Assembly: GCA_007118195.1 (NCBI GenBank)
Contig: SKSA01000238.1
Location: forward strand, 1-27,268
From: Anaerobacillus sp.
GTDB lineage: Bacteria > Bacillota > Bacilli > Bacillales > Anaerobacillaceae
DNA: 27,268 bases
Reading direction: 5' to 3'
Made by a program: the position numbers and the translations under genes. Below, piece after piece: positions 1 to 6,967 of this stretch (the first letter of the stretch is position 1; each line of letters begins with the position of its first letter). Under the pieces are notes generated by a model that saw only the letters and a list, made by a program, of their open reading frames with translations, was not told the DNA's origin and searched no databases.

Positions 1-996
1 GAAGAATCAAAACGTTTTATGCATCATTATAACTTCCCGTTATTTAGTGTTGGTGAAACAGGTCCGATCCGTGGTCCAGGACGAAGAGAAATTGGACATG
101 GTGCTTTAGGTGAACGTGCTTTAGAACCAATCATTCCATCTGAAAAAACGTTCCCATACACTATTCGTCTCGTATCAGAAGTGCTTGAATCTAATGGTTC
201 AACTTCACAAGCGAGTATTTGTGCGAGTACGTTAGCGATGATGGCTGCAGGTGTTCCAATTAAAGCACCAGTTGCTGGGATTGCTATGGGACTTATTGCA
301 GAGGGTGAAGATTACACCGTTTTAACGGACATTCAAGGAATGGAAGATCATCTTGGTGATATGGACTTTAAAGTAGCAGGGACAAAAGATGGTGTAACTG
401 CCCTGCAAATGGATATTAAAATTTCGGGGATTAATCGTGCCATTTTAGAAGAAGCATTAGAACAAGCTCGTACAGGGCGCTTACATATTTTAGATAATAT
501 GTTAGAAGCAATTAATGAACCTAAATCTGAGCTATCAGCATATGCTCCGAAAATTTTAATGATGTCAATTAATCCAGATAAAATTCGTGATGTTATTGGA
601 CCAAGTGGTAAAATCATTAATAAGATCATCGAAGAAACGGGTGTTAAAATTGATATTGAACAGGATGGAACTGTGTTTATCGGTTCAATAAATCAAGAAA
701 TGAACAATAAAGCAAAACAAATTATTGAAGATATTGTTCGTGAGGTTGAAGTTGGTCAGACATATCTTGGTACAGTAAAACGAATTGAGAAATTTGGTTG
801 TTTTGTTGAGATCTTTAAAGGAAAAGATGGTCTTGTTCACATCTCTCAACTTGCTGAAGAGCGCGTTAACAAAGTTGAAGACGTTGTCTCCATTGGTGAT
901 GAAATTCTCGTTAAGGTTACCGAGGTTGATAACCAAGGAAGAGTTAATTTATCCCGTAAGGCCATTTTAAAAGAACAAAAAAAGCAAGAAAATTAA
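1..996 (+). CDS. pnp: Polyribonucleotide nucleotidyltransferase (PNPase), 5'-truncated by window edge
   Basis: This is the C-terminal 331 residues of PNPase, the phosphate-dependent 3'-5' exoribonuclease that also adds 3' tails to RNA in the cytoplasm. The reading frame is open from base 1, so the gene begins upstream of the window; the ATG at base 19 is internal. Visible in order are the end of the second RNase PH-type core domain ([20 protein letters not shown] near the start), a KH domain with a GPSG loop at about codon 200, and an S1 RNA-binding domain from about codon 252 ([20 protein letters not shown]). About 700 residues are expected for the whole protein, so roughly half is missing. 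A strong hairpin terminator follows directly. Identification is firm from the domain order and from the neighbouring ylxY. Confidence 0.97.
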   Translation, partial: EESKRFMHHYNFPLFSVGETGPIRGPGRREIGHGALGERALEPIIPSEKTFPYTIRLVSEVLESNGSTSQASICASTLAMMAAGVPIKAPVAGIAMGLIAEGEDYTVLTDIQGMEDHLGDMDFKVAGTKDGVTALQMDIKISGINRAILEEALEQARTGRLHILDNMLEAINEPKSELSAYAPKILMMSINPDKIRDVIGPSGKIINKIIEETGVKIDIEQDGTVFIGSINQEMNNKAKQIIEDIVREVEVGQTYLGTVKRIEKFGCFVEIFKGKDGLVHISQLAEERVNKVEDVVSIGDEILVKVTEVDNQGRVNLSRKAILKEQKKQEN

Positions 997-1000
997 TATA

Positions 1001-1036
1001 AGAGGCTGGGGCTTTTAGCCAGTCTCTTTCTCTTTT
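1001..1036 (+). terminator. Rho-independent terminator of pnp
   Basis: An AGAGGCTGG arm (1001-1009) pairs with CCAGTCTCT (1019-1027), nine base pairs including one G-U pair, followed by a T-rich run to 1036. It lies a few bases after the pnp stop codon. Confidence 0.9.
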
Positions 1037-1054
1037 TATTCAGTTATGAATGTA

Positions 1055-1121
1055 GAGTTTTGAGTGTTGAGTTACTTTTTAATCATTTCTGCGAAGCATT
1101 GCTTTTAAAAACTCAAAACTC
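1055..1121 (+). repeat. Inverted repeat with short tandem units before ylxY
   Basis: GAGTTTTGAGT at 1055-1065 is exactly complementary to ACTCAAAACTC at 1111-1121, with about 45 nt between the arms. The right arm continues as tandem 7-nt units (ACTCAAA, ACTCAAA, ATTCAAA). There is no T-run, so it does not look like a standard terminator. It could be a decayed intergenic repeat. Confidence 0.6.
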
Positions 1122-1191
1122 AAAATTCAAAAGTCATTTGTTCTACCTCGTCCATCCTTTGCATATTTTTTAGTACAAGGGGGGACAGTTA

Positions 1192-2175
1192 ATGGTGAGG
1201 AAGTTTATTTTACAAATTTGCACATTTTTTATTATAATTGTTCTATCAATGGGGTCCATTCAAAATCCATATACAACAAATTACATACAAGAAATTAAGA
1301 GAGAAAGTCAAGCGGTGGCAACGTTTAACGATCCTCTTTTTATTGAGCTACAACAATATGCTGATCAAAAAAAATTACCACCTATTAATGCGTCAGTTGA
1401 TAAAGTATGGAAGGCAATACCAGGGCTTAATGGACTGGAAGTTGATATTGAAGCATCATATGAAAAGATGAGAAAAGAGGGTACTTTTTTAGAAAGAAAA
1501 TTAGTATACAAAGAAATACCACCTGAAATTCATTTGAGTGACCTACCACCAACGCCTATTTATCGTGGAAACCCGGAAAAACAGATGGTTACATTATTAG
1601 TCAATGTTGCATGGGGGAATGAGTATCTTCCTTCGATGTTAAAAATAATGAAGGCGCATAATATTAAATCGACGTTTTTTTTAGATGGCTCATGGACGAA
1701 AAAAAACCCTAGTTTAGCGAAAATGATTGTCGATGAAGGCCATGAAATTGGCAACCATGCATATTCTCACCCAGATTTAAAAAAGCTAACAAAAGCCAGA
1801 ATAAAAGAAGAAATAAATAAAACGAACGAAGTCATTCAAGCAACGCTAGATATTAAACCAAAATGGTTTGCCCCACCGAGTGGTAGTTATCGTCAAGATG
1901 TTGTTGATATTGCTAGAAATATGGATATGTACACGATCCTTTGGACGGTTGACACAGTCGATTGGCGTAACCCTGAACCATCAGCGATGGCCAATCGAGT
2001 TTTACAAAAAGTTGAACCAGGATCAATGATATTAATGCACCCAACAGCAAGTGCTACTGGTGGGTTAGAGCAACTAATTACAGGTTTAAAAGCAAAGGGT
2101 TACCAAATTAGTACGGTATCTAATCTGCTTAGTGAAGAAAGAACAGCTACTAACGAGTTTCCCGAAGCATATTGA
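1192..2175 (+). CDS. ylxY: YlxY-family polysaccharide deacetylase-like sporulation protein
   Basis: A 327-residue exported or membrane-anchored protein. It has a short basic N-terminus followed by a hydrophobic stretch (residues about 4-22), then a linker and a NodB-type carbohydrate esterase 4 domain from about residue 130 to the end. The ATG follows an AAGGGGGG ribosome binding site. The CE4 landmarks are only partly kept. The metal-binding HxxxH-type segment is present (GNHAYSHPDL) and the ILMHPTA histidine segment is present, but the usual TFDDG catalytic motif reads LVNVAWGNEY and the RPP motif reads FAPPSGSYR. The aspartates that hold metal and act as base in active deacetylases are therefore missing. 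Family membership is well supported by fold and by position after pnp. Its biochemical activity is doubtful, and a structural or binding role in spore cortex or coat is an inference. Confidence 0.9.
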   Translation: MVRKFILQICTFFIIIVLSMGSIQNPYTTNYIQEIKRESQAVATFNDPLFIELQQYADQKKLPPINASVDKVWKAIPGLNGLEVDIEASYEKMRKEGTFLERKLVYKEIPPEIHLSDLPPTPIYRGNPEKQMVTLLVNVAWGNEYLPSMLKIMKAHNIKSTFFLDGSWTKKNPSLAKMIVDEGHEIGNHAYSHPDLKKLTKARIKEEINKTNEVIQATLDIKPKWFAPPSGSYRQDVVDIARNMDMYTILWTVDTVDWRNPEPSAMANRVLQKVEPGSMILMHPTASATGGLEQLITGLKAKGYQISTVSNLLSEERTATNEFPEAY

Positions 2176-2194
2176 AATTTAGGAGGAAAATAGA

Positions 2195-3430
2195 TTGATA
2201 CAAAAGTTTGAAACCCCAGATGGTTTACGAATAATTTTAGAGAAAATTCCTACGGTTCGATCGGTTTCGATCGGTATTTGGGTTGGAACAGGTTCCCGCT
2301 TTGAAGAAAAAGAAGTGAATGGGGTATCTCATTTTTTAGAGCATATGTTTTTTAAAGGGACCAAAACACGGTCAGCACAAGAAATTGCTGAGGCATTCGA
2401 TGGCATTGGTGGGCAAGTGAATGCATTTACGTCAAAAGAGTATACGTGTTATTATGCTAAAGTATTGGATGACCATGCTAATATCGCCCTTGATGTATTA
2501 TCAGATATGTTTTTTCATTCGAAATTTGAAGAAAGAGAATTAGAAAAAGAAAAAAATGTCGTCCTAGAGGAAATTAAAATGTACGAAGATGCTCCTGACG
2601 ATATCGTTCATGATTTATTAGCTCAAGCAAGTTACGGATCTCATTCTTTAGCGTATCCAATACTTGGTACTCAGGCAACGTTGAAATCTTTTTCAGAAAG
2701 TACTTTAAGAGCTTATATGGATGACCAATATACAGCGGAGAATGTAGTTATTTCTATTGCAGGAAACGTAGACGAAAGTTTTATTGAGAAGGTAAATTCG
2801 ATTTTTAGTGGTGTAAAGAAAAGTGGGAAAGAGCGTCAATATATTACACCAACTTTCTTGCCTGAAAAAAAAGTTCGAAAAAAAGATACGGAACAAGCAC
2901 ATTTATGTCTAGGTTTTAACGGTTTAGAAATTGGACATGAAGATATTTATAGTCTCGTACTTTTAAATAATATTTTAGGCGGAAGTATGAGCAGCCGATT
3001 GTTTCAAGAAGTGAGAGAGAAAAAAGGATTAGCTTATTCTGTTTTCTCCTATCATTCTTCGTATCATGATAATGGAATGTTAACCGTATACAGTGGTACT
3101 GCACCTAATCAAATGGATGAACTTTATGAAACGATCATGGAGACTTTAACTAACATAAAAGAAAAAGGTATTACTGAGAATGAATTAAACAAAGGAAAAG
3201 AACAGTTAAAGGGCAACTTAATGCTTAGTTTAGAAAGTACAAATAGTCGAATGAGCAGAAATGGTAAAAATGAATTGTTATTAAAACGCCATCGTTCTTT
3301 AGATGAGATCATTGATGAGATTAATCTTGTTTCTGTTGATAGTACTAATAAATTAAGTTCTAAGCTATTTGGTGAACCGTATTCTTTAGCATTAATTAGT
3401 CCCTCTGGTGATTTACCAAAAAGCATATAA
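2195..3430 (+). CDS. mlpA: M16-family zinc peptidase MlpA/YmxG
   Basis: A 411-residue cytoplasmic M16B peptidase, the mitochondrial processing peptidase-like family. The inverted zinc motif HFLEH is at residues 46-50, with the third metal ligand expected at Glu125/126 (VVLEEIKMYED). The C-terminal half is the second, inactive M16 lobe, including GGSMSSRLFQEVREKKGLAYSV-type sequence around residue 265. The start is TTG at 2195, chosen because AGGAGG lies at 2181-2186 with an 8-nt spacer and the protein begins in register with the family. The gene follows ylxY by 19 nt and is probably co-transcribed with it. In B. subtilis the orthologue is linked to regulation of extracellular protease expression; its natural substrate is not evident from sequence. 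Confidence 0.93.
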   Translation: MIQKFETPDGLRIILEKIPTVRSVSIGIWVGTGSRFEEKEVNGVSHFLEHMFFKGTKTRSAQEIAEAFDGIGGQVNAFTSKEYTCYYAKVLDDHANIALDVLSDMFFHSKFEERELEKEKNVVLEEIKMYEDAPDDIVHDLLAQASYGSHSLAYPILGTQATLKSFSESTLRAYMDDQYTAENVVISIAGNVDESFIEKVNSIFSGVKKSGKERQYITPTFLPEKKVRKKDTEQAHLCLGFNGLEIGHEDIYSLVLLNNILGGSMSSRLFQEVREKKGLAYSVFSYHSSYHDNGMLTVYSGTAPNQMDELYETIMETLTNIKEKGITENELNKGKEQLKGNLMLSLESTNSRMSRNGKNELLLKRHRSLDEIIDEINLVSVDSTNKLSSKLFGEPYSLALISPSGDLPKSI

Positions 3431-3532
3431 TCAGTAATGTATAACGCTGGTTTCAAAGTACGCCTAAAAGCAACCAAGATTACAAAAATCCTTGTTCAAG
3501 GAAGTCGAACGACGAGTTAGTATTCAAAAAAG

Positions 3533-3556
3533 ATACCACATTAAGTGGTATTTTTT
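3533..3556 (+). terminator. Rho-independent terminator after mlpA
   Basis: ATACCAC (3533-3539), a 5-nt loop, GTGGTAT (3545-3551) and a T-run. The stem is perfect. It separates the ylxY-mlpA unit from ymxH. Confidence 0.88.
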
Positions 3557-3575
3557 ATTTTGTCCTCATAATAAT
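3549..3575 (+). promoter_or_regulatory. Possible sigma-E-type promoter for ymxH
   Basis: A TATT element (3549-3552), a 14-nt spacer and CATAATAAT (3567-3575) resemble the mother-cell sigma-E pattern. It overlaps the T-run of the preceding terminator and is a weak prediction from spacing and the -10 element only. Confidence 0.3.
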
Positions 3576-3606
3576 GTAGTAATAGAAAATGAAGGAGGGA
3601 ACTTTT

Positions 3607-3846
3607 GTGAGGTTAAGTGAAATCAGCGGAAAAGAAATCATCGATTATGATAAAGGAGAAAGACTGGGAGTTTTAGGGCAGACAGACCTTGTTATTGATG
3701 AAGAAACTGGACAGATTGAGTCGTTTATCATTCCCTCAATGAAGTGGTTCGGATTAGGAAAAAAGGAGAAAGAGGTAACCGTTCATTGGCGACAAATCAT
3801 TAAAATTGGTGCAGATATGATTATTATTGATGTCGAAAAAAAATAA
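3607..3846 (+). CDS. ymxH: YlmC/YmxH-family PRC-barrel sporulation protein
   Basis: A 79-residue single-domain protein beginning MRLSEISGKEIIDYDKGERL, typical of the small YlmC/YmxH PRC-barrel proteins conserved in endospore formers. The start is the GTG at 3607, because the in-frame ATG at 3589 overlaps the ribosome binding site (AAGGAGGG, 3592-3599) and would remove its spacing. There is no signal peptide or membrane segment. It stands alone between two terminators, so it should be a monocistronic transcript. PRC-barrel domains usually bind protein or RNA partners; the partner here is unknown. Identity is well supported by position between mlpA and spoVFA, while function is only known as sporulation-associated. 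Confidence 0.9.
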   Translation: MRLSEISGKEIIDYDKGERLGVLGQTDLVIDEETGQIESFIIPSMKWFGLGKKEKEVTVHWRQIIKIGADMIIIDVEKK

Positions 3847-3859
3847 GACGTAATTCATA

Positions 3860-3888
3860 AACTGTCATGACTTCATGACAGTTTTTTG
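3860..3888 (+). terminator. Rho-independent terminator of ymxH
   Basis: AACTGTCATG (3860-3869), loop ACTT, CATGACAGTT (3874-3883), then a T6 run. A perfect 10-bp stem. Confidence 0.93.
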
Positions 3889-3899
3889 TTTTTCTTATT

Positions 3900-3928
3900 C
3901 ACCGATTAGGGCACTTATACATAATATG
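3900..3928 (+). promoter_or_regulatory. Sigma-K-type promoter of the dipicolinate synthase operon
   Basis: CACC at 3900-3903, a 16-nt spacer and CATAATATG at 3920-3928 match the late mother-cell sigma-K layout (AC, then CATAnnnTA) with one mismatch in the final TA. Sigma-K control of spoVF is established for B. subtilis; the site itself is predicted here by eye. Confidence 0.55.
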
Positions 3929-4002
3929 ATTTTGAAATAAATAGGAATAATTCCCCCTGTAACGTTTAGCAAATGAAACGACAGTGAGAAAGGGGAGGAA
4001 CG

Positions 4003-4905
4003 ATGTTAACAGGGAAACATGTTGCGGTTATTGGTGGTGACGCTAGACAGTTAGAAGTGATCCGCAAGCTAATTGAGCTTGATGCGAAAATGTCATTGAT
4101 TGGCTTTGATCAACTTGATGAAGGATTTGTAGGGGCTAGTAAAGTTCAAATTGACGATATTGATTTCAGTACAGTTGAAGCTGTCGTCTTGCCAGTTAGT
4201 GGCACTAGCAATGAAGGGGAAGTAGAAACCATTTTTTGTAATGAAAAAATTGTTCTAAAATCAGAGCATTTAAAAGCTACACCGAAGCAATGTACAGTAT
4301 TTTCAGGAATTAGTAATCAATATTTACAGAAAATTGTTCAAGAATCACAAAGGACACTTGTAGAACTTTTTGAACGTGATGATGTAGCGATTTACAATTC
4401 AGTCCCAACAATGGAAGGGACGCTCATGATGGTGATTCAAAATACGGATATTACTATTCACAGTTCTAATGTTCTTGTATTGGGATTTGGAAGAGTTGGG
4501 ATGAGTGTAGCAAGAGCTTTTCATGCATTAGGAGCAAAGGTTAAAGTAGCCGCACTTGAGAGCGAACTTCTTGCACGAATTTATGAAATGGGATTAGAAC
4601 CAATTGAGTTATCACAGCTAGGAAGTGAAGTTCACAATACCGATGTTTGTATCAATACCATTCCTGCGAGAGTCCTAACAGCAAATATTATCTCAAAAAT
4701 GCCTACTCGTGCACTCATTGTCGATCTAGCTTCAAAGCCAGGCGGAACAGATTTCCGCTATGCGGAAAAAAGAGGTATTAAAGCATTACTTGCTCCCGGA
4801 TTACCCGGTATTGTAGCTCCGAAAACAGCAGGAAAAATAATTGCCAATGTTCTTTCCAAATTGCTGCTTGAAGAACAAAACAATATTGAGGAGGAACAAT
4901 CATGA
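4003..4905 (+). CDS. spoVFA: Dipicolinate synthase subunit A (DpaA/SpoVFA)
   Basis: A 300-residue subunit of dipicolinate synthase, which converts the DapA product (4-hydroxy-tetrahydrodipicolinate) to dipicolinic acid in the mother cell for import into the spore core. Residues 1-140 form an N-terminal domain beginning with a beta-alpha segment (GKHVAVIGGDARQLEVIRKL). A second Rossmann nucleotide-binding fold follows, with VLVLGFGRVGMSVARAF at about 158-174 (GFGRVG at 161-166). The length fits the family (about 297 in B. subtilis). The ATG at 4003 follows a GGGGAGG ribosome binding site. The stop overlaps the start of spoVFB by four bases (ATGA), indicating translational coupling of the two subunits. 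A sigma-K-like promoter lies about 75 nt upstream. Confidence 0.97.
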   Translation: MLTGKHVAVIGGDARQLEVIRKLIELDAKMSLIGFDQLDEGFVGASKVQIDDIDFSTVEAVVLPVSGTSNEGEVETIFCNEKIVLKSEHLKATPKQCTVFSGISNQYLQKIVQESQRTLVELFERDDVAIYNSVPTMEGTLMMVIQNTDITIHSSNVLVLGFGRVGMSVARAFHALGAKVKVAALESELLARIYEMGLEPIELSQLGSEVHNTDVCINTIPARVLTANIISKMPTRALIVDLASKPGGTDFRYAEKRGIKALLAPGLPGIVAPKTAGKIIANVLSKLLLEEQNNIEEEQS

Positions 4906-5498
4906 AACTAAAAGGTAAGCATATAGGATTTGGTTTAACTGGGTCACATTGTACGTATAGTGCCGTGATCCCTGAAATGAAGAAGCTAGTAGAGGCTGGT
5001 GCCAAAGTAACTCCTTTTGTCACTCATACAGTGAAATCGACCGATACTAAGTTCGGTGATAGTGAAGACTGGATAAAACAAATTAAAGAAATAACGGATG
5101 AAGAAATTGTTGATTCCATCGTCAAAGCAGAACCATTTGGACCGAAAACTCCATTAGATTGTATGATTATTGCACCGTTAACAGGAGCATCAGCTAGTAA
5201 GTTTGCAAACGCACTTACGGATTCTCCAGTGTTGATGGCTGCTAAAGCAACCCTTAGAAATTTAAAACCAGTAGTATTAGGGATTTCTACAAACGATGCG
5301 CTAGGTTTAAATGGTATGAATATTATGAAATTAATGGCTACCAAAAACATTTATTTTATTCCTTACGGCCAAGATGATCCGTTTAAAAAACCAAACTCTC
5401 TTGTTGCCAGAATGACTTCTCTTCAAGATACCGTAGAAGCAGCGATGGAAGGAAGACAGTTCCAACCAGTAATTGTTGAAAAATATAAAGACGAATAG
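4902..5498 (+). CDS. spoVFB: Dipicolinate synthase subunit B (DpaB/SpoVFB)
   Basis: A 198-residue flavoprotein-fold (HFCD-type) subunit that pairs with DpaA to form dipicolinate synthase. It begins KLKGKHIGFGLTGSHCTYSA, the phosphate-binding region of flavin-dependent Cys-decarboxylase-like proteins. It continues through the conserved MIIAPLTGASASKFANALTD segment and the C-terminal GLNGMNIMKLMATKNIYFIP region. The ATG at 4902 lies inside the TGA stop context of spoVFA (4-nt overlap), with GAGGAGGA at 4888-4895 as ribosome binding site. Expected length is about 200 residues. No simple short-loop terminator follows; the gap to asd contains the large nested inverted repeat described separately. 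Confidence 0.97.
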   Translation: MKLKGKHIGFGLTGSHCTYSAVIPEMKKLVEAGAKVTPFVTHTVKSTDTKFGDSEDWIKQIKEITDEEIVDSIVKAEPFGPKTPLDCMIIAPLTGASASKFANALTDSPVLMAAKATLRNLKPVVLGISTNDALGLNGMNIMKLMATKNIYFIPYGQDDPFKKPNSLVARMTSLQDTVEAAMEGRQFQPVIVEKYKDE

Positions 5499-5523
5499 AA
5501 AATAGTTAATGAGGGCTACCCCG

Positions 5524-5698
5524 ATAGACCAACCGTTTTCAATTGTCATAGATTATGATAAGATAATACTCATACTAATTGGATTATACTCATAGAGAAG
5601 TATAAGTAATAACAATTGATAAGGCTAAAGGTGTTAATAGTACCTAAAAATAATAGAATAATTATTTCTAAGAAAAGTTAACACACCGGTCTATTTTT
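5524..5698 (+). ncRNA. Candidate structured leader or large-loop terminator upstream of asd
   Basis: The spoVFB-asd gap folds into nested exact inverted repeats. An outer stem ATAGACC (5524-5530) pairs with GGTCTAT (5688-5694) and ends in a T-run. Domain 1 is CAATTGT (5540-5546) with ACAATTG (5612-5618), enclosing TATACT with AGTATA. Domain 2 is GTGTTAA (5631-5637) with TTAACAC (5678-5684), enclosing AAATAAT (5648-5654) with ATTATTT (5661-5667). I do not recognise a lysine riboswitch, T-box or other known class. It may be the terminator of the dipicolinate operon, a regulated asd leader, or both. The asd ribosome binding site lies just downstream. Confidence 0.45.
5563..5594 (+). repeat. 12-bp direct repeat spaced by 20 bp upstream of asd
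   Basis: ATAATACTCATA (5563-5574) and ATTATACTCATA (5583-5594) differ at one base and start exactly 20 bp apart, so both copies lie on one face of the DNA helix. They could be an operator for an unknown regulator, or chance in AT-rich DNA. The second copy contains a TATACT that could serve as a -10 element, but no good -35 is found. Confidence 0.4.
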
Positions 5699-5724
5699 CA
5701 ACAAAAGAAGGGAGTCTTAAAAAA

Positions 5725-6774
5725 ATGGCAACAGAAACAGGAATTAATGTAGCAGTAGTTGGAGCAACAGGTGCAGTAGGGCAACAAATGCTTCGTACTT
5801 TAGAAGAACGTAATTTTCCAATTTCAAAACTTACTTTACTTTCTTCAAAACGTTCAGCAGGTAAAAAGTTAACATATAAAGGAGAAGAGATTGTTATCCA
5901 AGAAGCTACACCAGACAGCTTTGAGGGAGTACAACTAGCGTTATTCAGTGCAGGTGGTTCGATTTCCAAAGTATTAGCCCCTGAAGCTGTTAAAAGAGGT
6001 GCCGTTGTTGTAGATAATACGAGTGCATTTAGAATGGACCCTGAAATTCCTTTAGTTGTCCCAGAAGTTAATGAAGCAGATCTACACAATCATAAAGGAA
6101 TTATTGCCAATCCAAATTGTTCTACCATTCAAATGGTAGTAGCATTAGAGCCCATCCGCAAAAAATATGGCTTGAAAAAAGTGATTGTTTCGACGTATCA
6201 GGCTGTAAGTGGTGCTGGAGCTAATGCAATTAAAGAAATGGAAGAACAAACTAGTGCAATTTTAGAAGGTAAAGATTTTAATCCTGAAATATTACCTTGT
6301 GGAAGTGATGAAAAGCATTATCAAATTGCCTTTAACGCTATTCCGCAAATTGATAAATTTCAGGATAATGGATTTACTTTTGAAGAGATGAAAATGATCA
6401 ATGAAACCAAAAAAATTATGAATATGCCTGATTTGAATGTTGCAGCAACTTGTGTGAGAATACCAGTTGAAACAGGGCATTCAGAATCTGTATTTATCGA
6501 GGTAGAGGATTCAGGTTTAACCGTTTCAGAAATGAAAGCTATGTTATCTGAAGCACCAGGTATTGTTTTAGAGGATGACCCAAAAAATCAAATTTACCCT
6601 ATGGCGGTAAATAGCGTCAATAAAAAGGATGTTTTTGTCGGTCGTATTCGTCAAGATTTAGATAATGAAAAAGGGTTCCACATGTGGGTTGTTTCTGACA
6701 ACTTATTAAAAGGGGCGGCTTGGAATTCGGTTCAAATTTCTGAGAGTTTAGTAAAATTAGGCTTATTAAAATAA
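5725..6774 (+). CDS. asd: Aspartate-semialdehyde dehydrogenase
   Basis: A 349-residue NADPH-dependent enzyme that reduces aspartyl phosphate to aspartate semialdehyde, the branch point to lysine, diaminopimelate, dipicolinate, threonine and methionine. The N-terminal NADP-binding loop is [18 protein letters not shown], and the catalytic cysteine is Cys132 in [14 protein letters not shown]. The substrate-binding region [15 protein letters not shown] and the C-terminal region of the dehydrogenase fold are intact. The ATG at 5725 has AGAAGGGAG upstream with a somewhat long spacer. Placing asd directly after spoVFB and before dapG and dapA matches the B. subtilis cluster. A large structured element follows the gene before dapG, so the level of read-through into dapG is uncertain. 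Confidence 0.97.
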   Translation: MATETGINVAVVGATGAVGQQMLRTLEERNFPISKLTLLSSKRSAGKKLTYKGEEIVIQEATPDSFEGVQLALFSAGGSISKVLAPEAVKRGAVVVDNTSAFRMDPEIPLVVPEVNEADLHNHKGIIANPNCSTIQMVVALEPIRKKYGLKKVIVSTYQAVSGAGANAIKEMEEQTSAILEGKDFNPEILPCGSDEKHYQIAFNAIPQIDKFQDNGFTFEEMKMINETKKIMNMPDLNVAATCVRIPVETGHSESVFIEVEDSGLTVSEMKAMLSEAPGIVLEDDPKNQIYPMAVNSVNKKDVFVGRIRQDLDNEKGFHMWVVSDNLLKGAAWNSVQISESLVKLGLLK

Positions 6775-6791
6775 TAGATTGATAAAGTTTG

Positions 6792-6912
6792 GAAGGCTGA
6801 CGAAAAAGCGCAGAATAGCCCATCATCTAAAGAAAGTGGTGATCATTGATAAACAAATAAGTTTATCTTTTGAGTGAGCTATCGGCTCTTTTAAGTCAGC
6901 CTTCTCTTTTTT
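6792..6912 (+). ncRNA. Branched structured element between asd and dapG, terminator-like
   Basis: A perfect outer stem, GAAGGCTGAC (6792-6801) with GTCAGCCTTC (6895-6904), is followed by TCTTTTTT. About 93 nt lie between the arms. They contain ATAGC with GCTAT (6815-6819, 6878-6882), ATCATC with GGTGAT (6822-6827, 6838-6843, one G-U pair) and the perfect hairpin GATAAAC with GTTTATC (6848-6854, 6861-6867). AGCC at 6817-6820 can instead pair with GGCT at 6884-6887, which excludes the ATAGC pairing. This is either a terminator with an expanded loop or an attenuator-like RNA controlling dapG. Confidence 0.5.
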
Positions 6913-6967
6913 CGCACAATAAAAAAGTAAAATTTTAACAATTATGTGAATAATAAAGAGGTGTAAC

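Noticed and set aside
5499..5724. Lysine riboswitch or T-box before asd
   Set aside because: I find neither the conserved lysine-riboswitch junction sequences nor the T-box GGTGG-type bulge; the fold seen does not match these classes.
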